Shown here one piece after another: positions 8,543 to 16,336 of a DNA stretch of 37,312 bases; the first letter of the stretch is position 1; each line of letters begins with the position of its first letter. The notes below the pieces were generated by a model, which saw nothing but the letters and a program-made list of their open reading frames with translations, was not told where the DNA came from and searched no databases. A program made the position numbers and the translations under genes. This stretch comes from an uncultured Elusimicrobia bacterium (lineage in GTDB: Bacteria > Elusimicrobiota > Endomicrobiia > Endomicrobiales > Endomicrobiaceae), in the NCBI GenBank assembly GCA_947168325.1, contig CAMVLN010000003.1, forward strand, positions 1-37,312, read 5' to 3'.

Positions 8543-9184
8543 TTAATCTTTAGTAAATCTTATATTATCTATATAGACTGTTCCACCATTAGTTGGTATA
8601 CCATCTTTATCTACAGCTAAAGCTAAACCTACAACGAACTTCAAATTATCCATCTGTACACCTGTAATATCAATTTCCACTTCTTGCCATGTAGATGTTA
8701 TTTCTGAACTTGTTACACTATATGTAATCTTATCAGGAATTGATAATTTAAAAACACAATTATTGTACAAATTTCCTCTTACATAAAACTTCAACCATTT
8801 ATACCCACTATTTGTTAAATCTATGATACCACCTATCTCATTCCTAGATTGCATTCCAAAACCAAAAAATGTCTTTTCAGGACTTTTTGAATTTCCTCCC
8901 CATGTAAATTTTATACATCTTGTTCCTGACTGAGGAGCATTTGTACATTTAGTATCCAGTGTAGCATTATTCCAACTATCACAGAATGGATCATCTTTCC
9001 ATACATAAGGTTCAGAATTTCCTTTAGTATTAAACTCATCATCGTACAGATACCATGTATCTGGCCAAGCAGCAATGGGAGCATTGAGACCTAGCAATGC
9101 ATCTACAGGATATTTTTCACATGAAGTAAAAAATACAACACAAACAAAAAAGATAAATAAAAATTTATTAAAAATCCTATTCAT
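8543..9184 (-). CDS. Lipoprotein with a jelly-roll, carbohydrate-binding-module-like domain
   Basis: About 213 aa from the ATG at 9184; the ORF track begins three codons earlier at a TTG. A type II signal (FLFIFFVCVVFFTSC) puts the lipobox cysteine near residue 23. The rest resembles a CBM-type beta-sandwich: 'SGTRCIKFTWGG', 'GGIIDLTNSGYKWLKFYVRG', 'TSTWQEVEIDITG' and the closing 'GTVYIDNIRF', the usual order of strands in such domains. It shares this layout with the secreted protein at 9428, so they are probably paralogues. It likely binds a glycan at the outer surface; ligand unknown. First gene of a three-gene operon. Confidence 0.75.
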   Translation of the reverse strand: MNRIFNKFLFIFFVCVVFFTSCEKYPVDALLGLNAPIAAWPDTWYLYDDEFNTKGNSEPYVWKDDPFCDSWNNATLDTKCTNAPQSGTRCIKFTWGGNSKSPEKTFFGFGMQSRNEIGGIIDLTNSGYKWLKFYVRGNLYNNCVFKLSIPDKITYSVTSSEITSTWQEVEIDITGVQMDNLKFVVGLALAVDKDGIPTNGGTVYIDNIRFTKD

Positions 9185-9375
9185 AAACAACAAAACAAAA
9201 AAATATTTTCTTTAAAGGTCAAACCTAATTTAAATATAAAACACAGTTCTATACCATTTATTCACTACTAATTACACACTAAAACCTTTTATAACAAACA
9301 GCCTTACAACTTATTTATATGCGAACTACAAAATAACAAACAATAATACATATACTACTTTAAATTTTAATCTCT

Positions 9376-9414
9376 TTTGAGGATAGGAAAATTATTCCTA
9401 ATCCTATCCTCAAA
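9376..9414 (-). terminator. 13-bp perfect hairpin downstream of the secreted jelly-roll gene
   Basis: TTTGAGGATAGGA (9376-9388) pairs perfectly with TCCTATCCTCAAA (9402-9414) across a 13-base loop. It begins 14 bases after the stop of the gene at 9428, but no T-run follows on the minus strand, so it may be a weak terminator or an mRNA-end stabiliser. The rest of the 243-base gap up to 9184 holds no gene. Confidence 0.5.
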
Positions 9415-9427
9415 CAAAGAAAAATAA

Positions 9428-10048
9428 CTATTTATAAGAAATATTATCTAAATAAAAAACACATCCATTTGGATTATCTTTTTTAGATAATGCGAAACAA
9501 AAACCACCTATAATATAACTCAAATCTTTGCCTTTTAAATCTATAGTATACTCTTTCCATTCTTTTGTAAGAATTATAGACTCTATTGATGCTGAATCAG
9601 AATCCGGATATTCACCCGTGATACCACCAACTTTAAATTCAGCTATTTTTTCACCACCTTTTGCCCCTCTAGCCCAAAAAGTCAACTTTGTTGCCCCTGT
9701 TAAATCGTATCCTCCTTTTTTATCCCCCCAATTATTTGCTGGTTGTTGCCAAAAAATACCTCCCCAACCCTGACCCTGTGTCTTCTTTGCACTGTACGAT
9801 ATTTTTATACAACTTTTTCCTTTTTTTGGATTTTCTAAACATGACGAATTATAACCTAAATCTCCTGTATCACCCATCCAACCAGATGGAATAAAATGAT
9901 TTTCCTTTGAAGCATCTTGAGTATAAACTTTAAACTCCTGAAAAGATGAAGCAGGCTTCTTATCTTTTGCTTTAAATCTTGGTGCTGCAAAAGATACTCC
10001 TGATACCAATAGCAAACTCAACAACAACAAACTAACTAACTTTTTCAT
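9428..10048 (-). CDS. Secreted protein with a jelly-roll, carbohydrate-binding-module-like domain
   Basis: 206 aa from the ATG at 10048, chosen because GGAGG lies about 10 bases upstream and the reading then opens with a good signal peptide (MKKLVSLLLLSLLLVSGVSFAA). The longer track start at 10084 adds 12 codons with no SD. The mature part has the beta-sandwich pattern 'GKSCIKISYSA', 'GYDLTGATKLTFWARGAKGGE', 'EWKEYTIDLKGKDL' and the final 'GCVFYLDNISYK', as in many CBM-like domains. Tryptophan-rich 'GWGGIFWQQPANNWG' could be a glycan-binding face. It follows the OmpA-domain gene by 35 bases and is probably co-transcribed with it. Paralogue of the lipoprotein at 8543. Confidence 0.78.
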   Translation of the reverse strand: MKKLVSLLLLSLLLVSGVSFAAPRFKAKDKKPASSFQEFKVYTQDASKENHFIPSGWMGDTGDLGYNSSCLENPKKGKSCIKISYSAKKTQGQGWGGIFWQQPANNWGDKKGGYDLTGATKLTFWARGAKGGEKIAEFKVGGITGEYPDSDSASIESIILTKEWKEYTIDLKGKDLSYIIGGFCFALSKKDNPNGCVFYLDNISYK

Positions 10049-10083
10049 TACTAAAACCCTCCAATTTTTATTTATAAAACACA

Positions 10084-12834
10084 TTAATTATTATCCACAA
10101 CACTCTCTTCATTATTTTCTTTGTCTTTCAATACAATAATCTCTACTCTTCTATTTAATTGTCTTCCCGAATCTGTTTCATTTGTTGCAACAGGATTGCT
10201 TTCTCCATAGCCTACAACTGAAACTCTATCTCTATCAATTCCTAGTTTTACTAAATAATTTGCAACTGCTTCTGCTCTTTTTTCCGACAATTTCTGATTA
10301 TACTCCTCTGTTCCCTTACTATCAGTATGACCTTCTATACTTAAATTCTGGTATCCATAAGAACCCAAAATTCTTACAGCTTCTCTAAGTTTCTTATCCG
10401 CACTTGATTTTACATTTGATTTATCAAAGTCAAAAAGAACTTCGCAAGCAAAAGATAATTTTATACCTCTATCTATTTTCTCTACTTTTATTCTAGGAGA
10501 CAACACATTCATTTTACAAACATTAGACTTTGCTATATTACCAAATGTATCAGAAATTATCAACTCTATATCATAAGCCCCATCAGAAACATATTTATTC
10601 TCAAAGTCTTTCCCATTCCATTTTATAGACTTCGGACATTCTCCAAAACCGTCAAAAGATTTAACTATCTTAGAAGTTGCTACATCTACTATCCCAATTT
10701 TCCAACTTGCTACACCACTTTCATCATATGCTACAGGATAAATTTCTAAATTTTTTTCATTAGAAAACATCATTACATCAGAACTCAAACTTAAAGAGCA
10801 TGTAGGAATTTCTTCGTCCTCCTCTAATCCTCTCCTACCATCCCCAAACTTAAATAAACCATCAAATATAAGCCTAACATATGTTCTTATTTCATCAAAA
10901 GAACCTAACTCGTTCCTTGATGCTACATCCTTATCTATTTTTCTTAGTGTATACAAATCATTCTTCCTTCCACCAACATAATCTATTCCAGCAATTACAG
11001 ACTTTGAAAAATCTTTAGAAACCTGTGCATAATATAGTTCGTCAAAAGTAGAACCAAAATCTCTATGCCAGTCATACGGGCCCCAAGTATTCTTTCCATA
11101 ACCAACCATAAACTTATATGAACCTTTATAAACTGTTAAATTTGTCTTTAAATAACCTGTTATCTCCTTTACAAAAGACTCTTGTGCTGTATAAGGGGAT
11201 GACAATTTTGCGGTATCCTCTCCAACCTCAAAATCATAAACAATTTCATAATCATTAAAAAACATTCTTGTCAAAAATAGAAAAGATCCTAAATATCTTT
11301 TTGTAGGCAAAGCTCCACTTACCGCATGACCAGAAAAATTCTCCCACACAATATCATCATTTTCATCTCTATATACTTGTTTATCCGTTCCACCTAAATA
11401 TCTAGTTAACCTAAACTGTGTAGCAAAAGTAAAAGATGCATCTTCTTGTGGATTTAAATTCCATGTTTCTAGTGTATTCGGTTCATACCGATAAAACCAT
11501 GTATTAGGGGTTGGATCATAAGTAAATGTAAAAGTAAACTCATCTGTATCCCTATTATCAAATCCTGTTTGAGGATTTCTCCACCATACCCAAAAAGGTT
11601 GTTTTTTTCCTCTAGCAGAAACTAAATCCACCCCATTTCCAACCTCTCCTCCATTTCCCCTTGCAGGAACTGCTTGTAAAAGAGGTTTCCTTCTCATATA
11701 AGAAAAATGCCCTGTAAAAGTTTTAGTTATAGCTTGTTGAACTGAAACATCCAACTGTTGCTTATTCCCAGCAGAAAGCCCTTCATACAAAAACTTTGCT
11801 CCAACAACATCAAAAAATAAACTTTTTGGAATAGATATTTTTGCTGCCCCACCAAAAGCATCTGCAAAAACAGTTTTATCCTGTTTAATCACTAAATCCG
11901 TCCCATATGTCCCTTCACCAAAATTAACTACAGAATCTACATAATCATAAGTTTCATCCATTCTAAAAGGCCTAAACTTTGTACCTATTTCTAATGTGCT
12001 TTCGCCCAACTTAAAATCTGTACTAATCTCTGCTGTTCTCATCCTTTCATTTTCATCACCATAAGGAATGACATGGTCTGCATAAAAGAAATTAAAATTA
12101 CTACCAAAAATATTTTTATACTTCAAATAAAAACCCTCTTTATAGTCAGTTATTGGCTCACCATATTGCAATTCAATATTTCCAACTTTTCCTTCTATAT
12201 TTAACTGATACCATTCAGGAACACTTCTGCCAGTTATCATAAGTAAATTATACGGGTCAGTCTCTGCATGATAGATATTGAATAAATCTCCATCATACCC
12301 CCAATGATAATGAAATTGATTTCTGTTATATTGCAATTTCGCCCAGTCGTTATGAACTTCTACATTTGCCGTATTCCAAGAAAAATGCGGAAAAATCTGA
12401 CCTTCATCAAACATTCTATGAGGATGATTTAATGAAGTCCAATATCTAGAAGCATAATCTGCAATAAAACTTAAACCAAATTGCATACTTGCCCAACTTG
12501 CTGGCTTAAAAGCTACATCTAAAAATAAAGTCTGTCCCCAACGATCTTTCCAAGACTGATCTTTTAATGATTTATTTGAAGAATCATACCTAAAAAAATT
12601 ATTTAAAGAACTAGGAGATGTATACCACCCATCACCCATTCTATTAAAAATTCCCTCAAGCAAAAGCTCTGCTCTAACAGCGACATCATAAGTATCTAAA
12701 TATTCTGTACCAATAAAACCCAGCACCTGCCTAAAATCCCCTCTAGGGTCAAAGGCAGAGCCACTACTTGCGAACAAAAACACATTCATAATCAATAAAA
12801 AAATGATGACCAGAACACATTTCTTTAAAAACAT
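10084..12834 (-). CDS. Outer-membrane beta-barrel protein with FlgD-like and C-terminal OmpA domains
   Basis: 916 aa. Residues 1-24 are a signal peptide (FLKKCVLVIIFLLIMNVFLF). A long aromatic, strand-rich region (about 25-680) looks like a large outer-membrane barrel. Near 690-790 lies a FlgD-type Ig-like segment ('IKWNGKDFENKYVSDGAYDIELIISD'). The C-terminal 110 residues are an OmpA peptidoglycan-binding domain: VLFDFDKSNVK, IEGHTDSKG, LSEKRAEAVANYL, and NRRVEII. The protein should link the outer membrane to peptidoglycan. It is followed 35 bases later by the secreted jelly-roll protein gene. A near-consensus promoter ends only 9 bases before the ATG and there is no Shine-Dalgarno, suggesting a leaderless transcript. 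Confidence 0.88.
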   Translation of the reverse strand: MFLKKCVLVIIFLLIMNVFLFASSGSAFDPRGDFRQVLGFIGTEYLDTYDVAVRAELLLEGIFNRMGDGWYTSPSSLNNFFRYDSSNKSLKDQSWKDRWGQTLFLDVAFKPASWASMQFGLSFIADYASRYWTSLNHPHRMFDEGQIFPHFSWNTANVEVHNDWAKLQYNRNQFHYHWGYDGDLFNIYHAETDPYNLLMITGRSVPEWYQLNIEGKVGNIELQYGEPITDYKEGFYLKYKNIFGSNFNFFYADHVIPYGDENERMRTAEISTDFKLGESTLEIGTKFRPFRMDETYDYVDSVVNFGEGTYGTDLVIKQDKTVFADAFGGAAKISIPKSLFFDVVGAKFLYEGLSAGNKQQLDVSVQQAITKTFTGHFSYMRRKPLLQAVPARGNGGEVGNGVDLVSARGKKQPFWVWWRNPQTGFDNRDTDEFTFTFTYDPTPNTWFYRYEPNTLETWNLNPQEDASFTFATQFRLTRYLGGTDKQVYRDENDDIVWENFSGHAVSGALPTKRYLGSFLFLTRMFFNDYEIVYDFEVGEDTAKLSSPYTAQESFVKEITGYLKTNLTVYKGSYKFMVGYGKNTWGPYDWHRDFGSTFDELYYAQVSKDFSKSVIAGIDYVGGRKNDLYTLRKIDKDVASRNELGSFDEIRTYVRLIFDGLFKFGDGRRGLEEDEEIPTCSLSLSSDVMMFSNEKNLEIYPVAYDESGVASWKIGIVDVATSKIVKSFDGFGECPKSIKWNGKDFENKYVSDGAYDIELIISDTFGNIAKSNVCKMNVLSPRIKVEKIDRGIKLSFACEVLFDFDKSNVKSSADKKLREAVRILGSYGYQNLSIEGHTDSKGTEEYNQKLSEKRAEAVANYLVKLGIDRDRVSVVGYGESNPVATNETDSGRQLNRRVEIIVLKDKENNEESVVDNN

Positions 12835-12843
12835 GGTTTGCCA

Positions 12844-12872
12844 ATTGTACTATATTTTTTATTTAAAGTCAA
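12844..12872 (-). promoter_or_regulatory. Near-consensus sigma-70 promoter abutting the OmpA-domain gene
   Basis: Minus strand TTGACT (12872-12867), a 17-base spacer, then TACAAT (12849-12844). The ATG begins 9 bases after the -10 element, so the expected transcript starts about 3 bases before the start codon. The rest of the 12835-13100 gap is gene-free; it holds an imperfect GATAT-rich dyad near 12890. Confidence 0.65.
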
Positions 12873-13100
12873 GTATAACATGGGCTAAAGATATATCCGA
12901 TATCCGTTTTTGACAAGATAAAAAGAAAGAACGGAGGAAGAAAAAGAAAAAGGAATAATAAATTACTAACTGTTTCGCACCTTTATTTTGTGTTTTTGGT
13001 TCAGCAAAAAACAACTTGTTGAACAAAACGATATATTCATAAATATAATGAAAGTAAAAATAAGTTTTAATTTTTTCATTGATTTAATTCTTATTTTTCA

Positions 13101-14144
13101 TTATTTCAAGTATGTTTTGAAAAATTTTTCTATTTTATCAAAAGGAATTATGTCTGTTCTATCGTACAAATCTGTGTGGTTTGCACCAGAAATAATCATT
13201 ATTTCTTTGTTATCTTTATATTTACTACCTTTACCTTGAACCATATCTATATAAGCATCTTTACTAAAATAACAAGAATGTGCTTTTTCTCCATGTATCA
13301 TTAAAACTGCACTTCTTATTTCTTTAGTAAAAATAAGTTCTGGTGTATTTATAAATGAAAGTGCAGATGTTTTATTCCACCCTGTATTTGAATTTAAACT
13401 TCTTTTGTGATATCCTCTAGGTGTTTTGTAATATGCATAATAATCTTTCACGAATTGTGGTGCATCTTGTGGTAGTGGATCAACTACTCCGCCAGCAAGT
13501 TCGTATTTTCCGTTTTTAAAATCTTTTATTCTTTGTGCATTTAAACTTTGTTTTAAAGAATAAAGTTCATCTTCTGACATTTTATCAAAATAGCCATTAT
13601 GGTTTACTCTACTCATATTATACATTGTGGAAGTAACTGTGGCTTTTATTCTTGTATCTATACTTGCAGTATTTAAAGCAAGACCTCCCCACCCACAAAT
13701 ACCAATAATACCTATTTTTTCAGGATTAATATTTTCTTGAACAGACAAAAAATCTACTGCTGCTTGAAAATCTTCTGTATTTATATCCGGGGAAGCTACA
13801 TATCTTGGCATACCTTTACTTTCCCCTGTAAATGAAGGATCAAATGCTAATGCAACAAAACCCCTTTCTGCCATAGTTTGTGCATATAAACCAGAAGATT
13901 GTTCTTTTACAGCACCAAATGGTCCTGAAACTGCAATTGCTGCCAATTTGTTTCCTTTTTTATATGTTTTAGGTATATACAAATCTCCTACAAGTTCTAT
14001 ACCAAATCTATTTTTAAAACTTACCTTTTTAACATTTACTTTATTACTTTGTGTAAAAACTTTGTCCCAACTTGCTTGTGCCATACTTAATCCCCCAGAA
14101 ATTAATATTAGTGCTAACAAACTTACTGTTAAATTCTTAAACAT
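13101..14144 (-). CDS. Exported alpha/beta hydrolase (dienelactone-hydrolase-like)
   Basis: 347 aa with a signal peptide (MFKNLTVSLLALILISGGLSMAQA). The alpha/beta-hydrolase fold is visible in LAAIAVSGPFGAVKEQ (oxyanion strand), GFVALAFDPSFTGES, the nucleophile elbow IGICGWGG with a cysteine at the nucleophile position, the acid-loop strand SAVLMIHGEKAHS, and the C-terminal ISGANHTDLYD histidine. Similar proteins occur in gut Bacteroidetes and clostridia, often beside sugar acetyltransferases, flavodoxins and LysR regulators. The substrate is unknown. AAGGAGG lies close before the ATG, and the gene starts 13 bases after the acetyltransferase stop, so the two form an operon. Confidence 0.85.
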   Translation of the reverse strand: MFKNLTVSLLALILISGGLSMAQASWDKVFTQSNKVNVKKVSFKNRFGIELVGDLYIPKTYKKGNKLAAIAVSGPFGAVKEQSSGLYAQTMAERGFVALAFDPSFTGESKGMPRYVASPDINTEDFQAAVDFLSVQENINPEKIGIIGICGWGGLALNTASIDTRIKATVTSTMYNMSRVNHNGYFDKMSEDELYSLKQSLNAQRIKDFKNGKYELAGGVVDPLPQDAPQFVKDYYAYYKTPRGYHKRSLNSNTGWNKTSALSFINTPELIFTKEIRSAVLMIHGEKAHSCYFSKDAYIDMVQGKGSKYKDNKEIMIISGANHTDLYDRTDIIPFDKIEKFFKTYLK

Positions 14145-14157
14145 ACCTATATCCTCC

Positions 14158-14757
14158 TTATTTTATTTCTATTTGCTTTATAACTTTTGCAGGATTTCCA
14201 ACCGCTATTGAATTTGCAGGAATATTTTTTGTTACAACACTTCCAGCACCAATAACAGCACCATCACCTATTGTAACTCCAGGTAAAATTGTACAATCTG
14301 ATCCTATCCAAACATTCTTACATATTTTTACCGGATTAGGATGTAAATTTGCTCTTTTATTGGGATTAAAATCGTGGTTCAATGTTGCAATTGTTGTATT
14401 ATGACCTATTAAAGAACCATCACCTATTTCTATTCCACCCTGATCTTGAAAACGGCAACATGCATTTATAAAAACATTTTTACCAATTTTAATATTTTTA
14501 CCACAATCTGTATAAAAAGGGGGAAAACATCTAAAAGATTTATCTACTTGTGTTCCTGTAAGTTTTGAAAACAGCTCAACTATTTGTTGTGGAGTATTGT
14601 ACTTATTATTTATTTCATTTGTTACTTTAAGTGCTTCTTGAGCAAATTTATGAAATATTATAAACATTTCAGAACCGTCACAAATTTCTTCTTTTGTTGC
14701 CATAGCTTTTCTTAGTTTTTCTATATCTTTTATTAATTTTGTATTTGTATTATTCAT
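14158..14757 (-). CDS. LacA/Maa-type sugar O-acetyltransferase (left-handed beta-helix)
   Basis: 199 aa. The C-terminal two-thirds is a hexapeptide-repeat beta-helix: IGKNVFINACCRF, IEIGDGSLIGHNTTIATLNHDF, VKICKNVWIGSDCTILPGVTIGDGAVIGAGSVVTKNIPANSIAVGNPAKVI. The catalytic histidine is in LNHDFNP, as in galactoside, maltose and nodulation acetyltransferases. It should transfer acetyl from acetyl-CoA to a sugar. The N-terminal about 70 residues are helical, as in Maa/LacA. AAGGA precedes the ATG by about 10 bases. First gene of an operon with the alpha/beta hydrolase; transcribed away from the LysR remnant. Confidence 0.9.
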   Translation of the reverse strand: MNNTNTKLIKDIEKLRKAMATKEEICDGSEMFIIFHKFAQEALKVTNEINNKYNTPQQIVELFSKLTGTQVDKSFRCFPPFYTDCGKNIKIGKNVFINACCRFQDQGGIEIGDGSLIGHNTTIATLNHDFNPNKRANLHPNPVKICKNVWIGSDCTILPGVTIGDGAVIGAGSVVTKNIPANSIAVGNPAKVIKQIEIK

Positions 14758-14848
14758 AATATATTTTCCTTTTTTTATAATTATTGCTTATTATTTTAAA
14801 AATAGCAAATACTTATATTTTATATTTATATATGCTTGAAAAGCATAA

Positions 14849-15058
14849 TATAAAAATGCTGGTTTAATGGTAAATTCTGGTGTAGGATATGCTATAACTT
14901 TAGATAAATTAGTAAATATAACTTCAAATTCAAACTTAATTTTTAAACCTTTAAGTCCAAAACTTGAATCAAGATGGAATATAGTTTGGAAAAAATCTAC
15001 ATTATTTTCTTCAGCAACAAAAATGTTTTTAAAAAAACTTAACAAATTGTGTAAATAG
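14849..15058 (+). pseudogene. Decayed C-terminal remnant of a LysR-family regulator
   Basis: About 70 codons after an in-frame TAA read YKNAGLMVNSGVGYAITLDK, then LIFKPLSPKLESRWNIVWKK and a closing helix FSSATKMFLKKLNK. This is the end of a LysR effector-binding domain as in clostridial regulators ('..LMVeeGlGYALcLDKL..', '..FRPL.P.L....ivWKK'). The N-terminal HTH and most of the effector domain are missing; nothing recognisable lies between it and the acetyltransferase. The following 15059-15255 is AT-rich, with no gene apart from the promoter region of the next gene (TATAAT at 15231-15236). LysR genes usually sit divergently from their targets, as this one would have. Confidence 0.7.
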
Positions 15059-15255
15059 TAAAAATCAATTTAATTTATATACAAAGCTAATGACATAAAG
15101 TTAGTATTGGTTAATTTAAAATATTTAATACAAAAAATATATTGTAATAAAAACACTTTAAAAATTAATCTGGTATATGTTTTAATATATATTTAAATCA
15201 TTGTATATTTTATTTACAAACTATAAATTATATAATCTGCAAAAGAGGAGATTTT

Positions 15256-16041
15256 ATGAATAATAAAAATGTAAGTATTTATGTTTTTTCTGGAACAGGG
15301 AACACTCTTTTAATAGCAAATAAAATTTCTGAAATATTTAATAATAATTCTTGCCAAAGTAAAGTTTATAGAATGGAAGCTATTGATTGTAGAAATATAA
15401 ACTTAAATTCTACAATTGGTATTGGATGGCCAGTTGCTTTTTGGAATACATACCCATTAGTAAGAAACTGGATAGACAATTTGCCAGATGGCAACAATAC
15501 AGAAGTGTTTTTGTTTGATACAATGGGTGACAGTTCTTGTAAAATGATAGCACATATCGCAAAGATATTAGAAAAGAAAAATTATAAAATTATAGGAGCA
15601 AAAGGTTTTATAATGCCAAACAATTTTTTGCTTGTTTTAAAAGATTTAAAAAACAAAGAAAGAATAGAAAAAACATTTAAAAAAGTTGAACTATACATAA
15701 AAGATGTAATAGCTGGTAACGGCAAAATTTCTAAACCAAATATTTTTTCTTTTATAGCATTTAAAATAACAAGTTTTATTACAACAAAATTATGGCTTAC
15801 AAAACTTGCAAAAAAAATAATGAAATTTAAAGTAGATAAAAATAAATGCAATAGATGTGGAATTTGTGCAAATCTTTGCCCTACAGAAAATATAGAGGTA
15901 AAAGATTTTGTGCACTTTAAAGATAAATGTATTTTCTGTTTAAGATGTGTATCTTATTGCCCGCAACAAACAATGAGCAACAAAATATTGCTTAAAACTT
16001 ATAGAGCAACAGAAATTGGAGATATAAAATGGAAACAATAA
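15256..16041 (+). CDS. Flavodoxin/2[4Fe-4S] ferredoxin fusion (EFR1-family ferrodoxin)
   Basis: 261 aa. Residues 1-about 150 are a flavodoxin-like domain with the FMN phosphate loop FSGTGNT (about 12-18) and the WPVAFWNTYP loop. The C-terminus carries two 4Fe-4S motifs, CNRCGICANLCP and CIFCLRCVSYCP, both complete. This fusion is the EFR1 type common in clostridia and gut anaerobes; it should shuttle electrons in the cytoplasm, with partner unknown. GAGGAG lies 7 bases before the ATG. The 3' end overlaps the SemiSWEET gene by 13 bases. Its gut-anaerobe character fits acquisition along with the neighbouring hydrolase, acetyltransferase and LysR remnant. Confidence 0.88.
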   Translation: MNNKNVSIYVFSGTGNTLLIANKISEIFNNNSCQSKVYRMEAIDCRNINLNSTIGIGWPVAFWNTYPLVRNWIDNLPDGNNTEVFLFDTMGDSSCKMIAHIAKILEKKNYKIIGAKGFIMPNNFLLVLKDLKNKERIEKTFKKVELYIKDVIAGNGKISKPNIFSFIAFKITSFITTKLWLTKLAKKIMKFKVDKNKCNRCGICANLCPTENIEVKDFVHFKDKCIFCLRCVSYCPQQTMSNKILLKTYRATEIGDIKWKQ

Positions 16042-16301
16042 TAATAGACATTTTAGGATATCTTTCAGCAACATTTACAACAATAGCATTTTTGCCACAA
16101 ATAATAAAAACTATTAAAACAAAATCTGCAAAAGATGTTTCTATGGGAATGTTTGTATTTTTTACGACAGGTGTATTTTTATGGATAATTTATGGAGCTT
16201 TAACTAATACTATGCCGTTAATAATTGCAAATTCAGTAATATTTTGTTTATCACTTATACAAATTATTTTGAAAATTAAATACGACAAAATTAAAAACTA
16301 A
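16029..16301 (+). CDS. SemiSWEET-type sugar transporter
   Basis: 90 aa with three membrane helices (near residues 5-24, 42-59 and 65-83), one PQ-loop unit. The motifs ATFTTIAFLPQIIKTIKTKSAKDVS, GVFLWIIYGA and a helix-3 asparagine (IIANSVIF) match bacterial SemiSWEETs, which dimerise to pass sugars across the inner membrane. It starts inside the end of the preceding gene (13-base overlap) with GGAG 8 bases upstream, so the two are translationally coupled. The substrate is not known. Confidence 0.88.
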   Translation: METIIIDILGYLSATFTTIAFLPQIIKTIKTKSAKDVSMGMFVFFTTGVFLWIIYGALTNTMPLIIANSVIFCLSLIQIILKIKYDKIKN

Positions 16302-16336
16302 AAGATAAAAAACTTCTTTTCATCATTTTGTTTTAA

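Noticed and set aside
12988-13239. 83-aa plus-strand ORF between the OmpA-domain and hydrolase genes
   Set aside because: It has no ribosome-binding site or motif and overlaps the hydrolase gene's 3' end antisense.
14784-14808. TTGCT-N15-AGCAA dyad as a LysR operator
   Set aside because: Arms are only five bases in very AT-rich DNA and do not show the T-N11-A box; likely chance.
14791-15045. 84-aa minus-strand ORF
   Set aside because: It is antisense to the LysR remnant, whose plus-strand reading gives clear family similarity.
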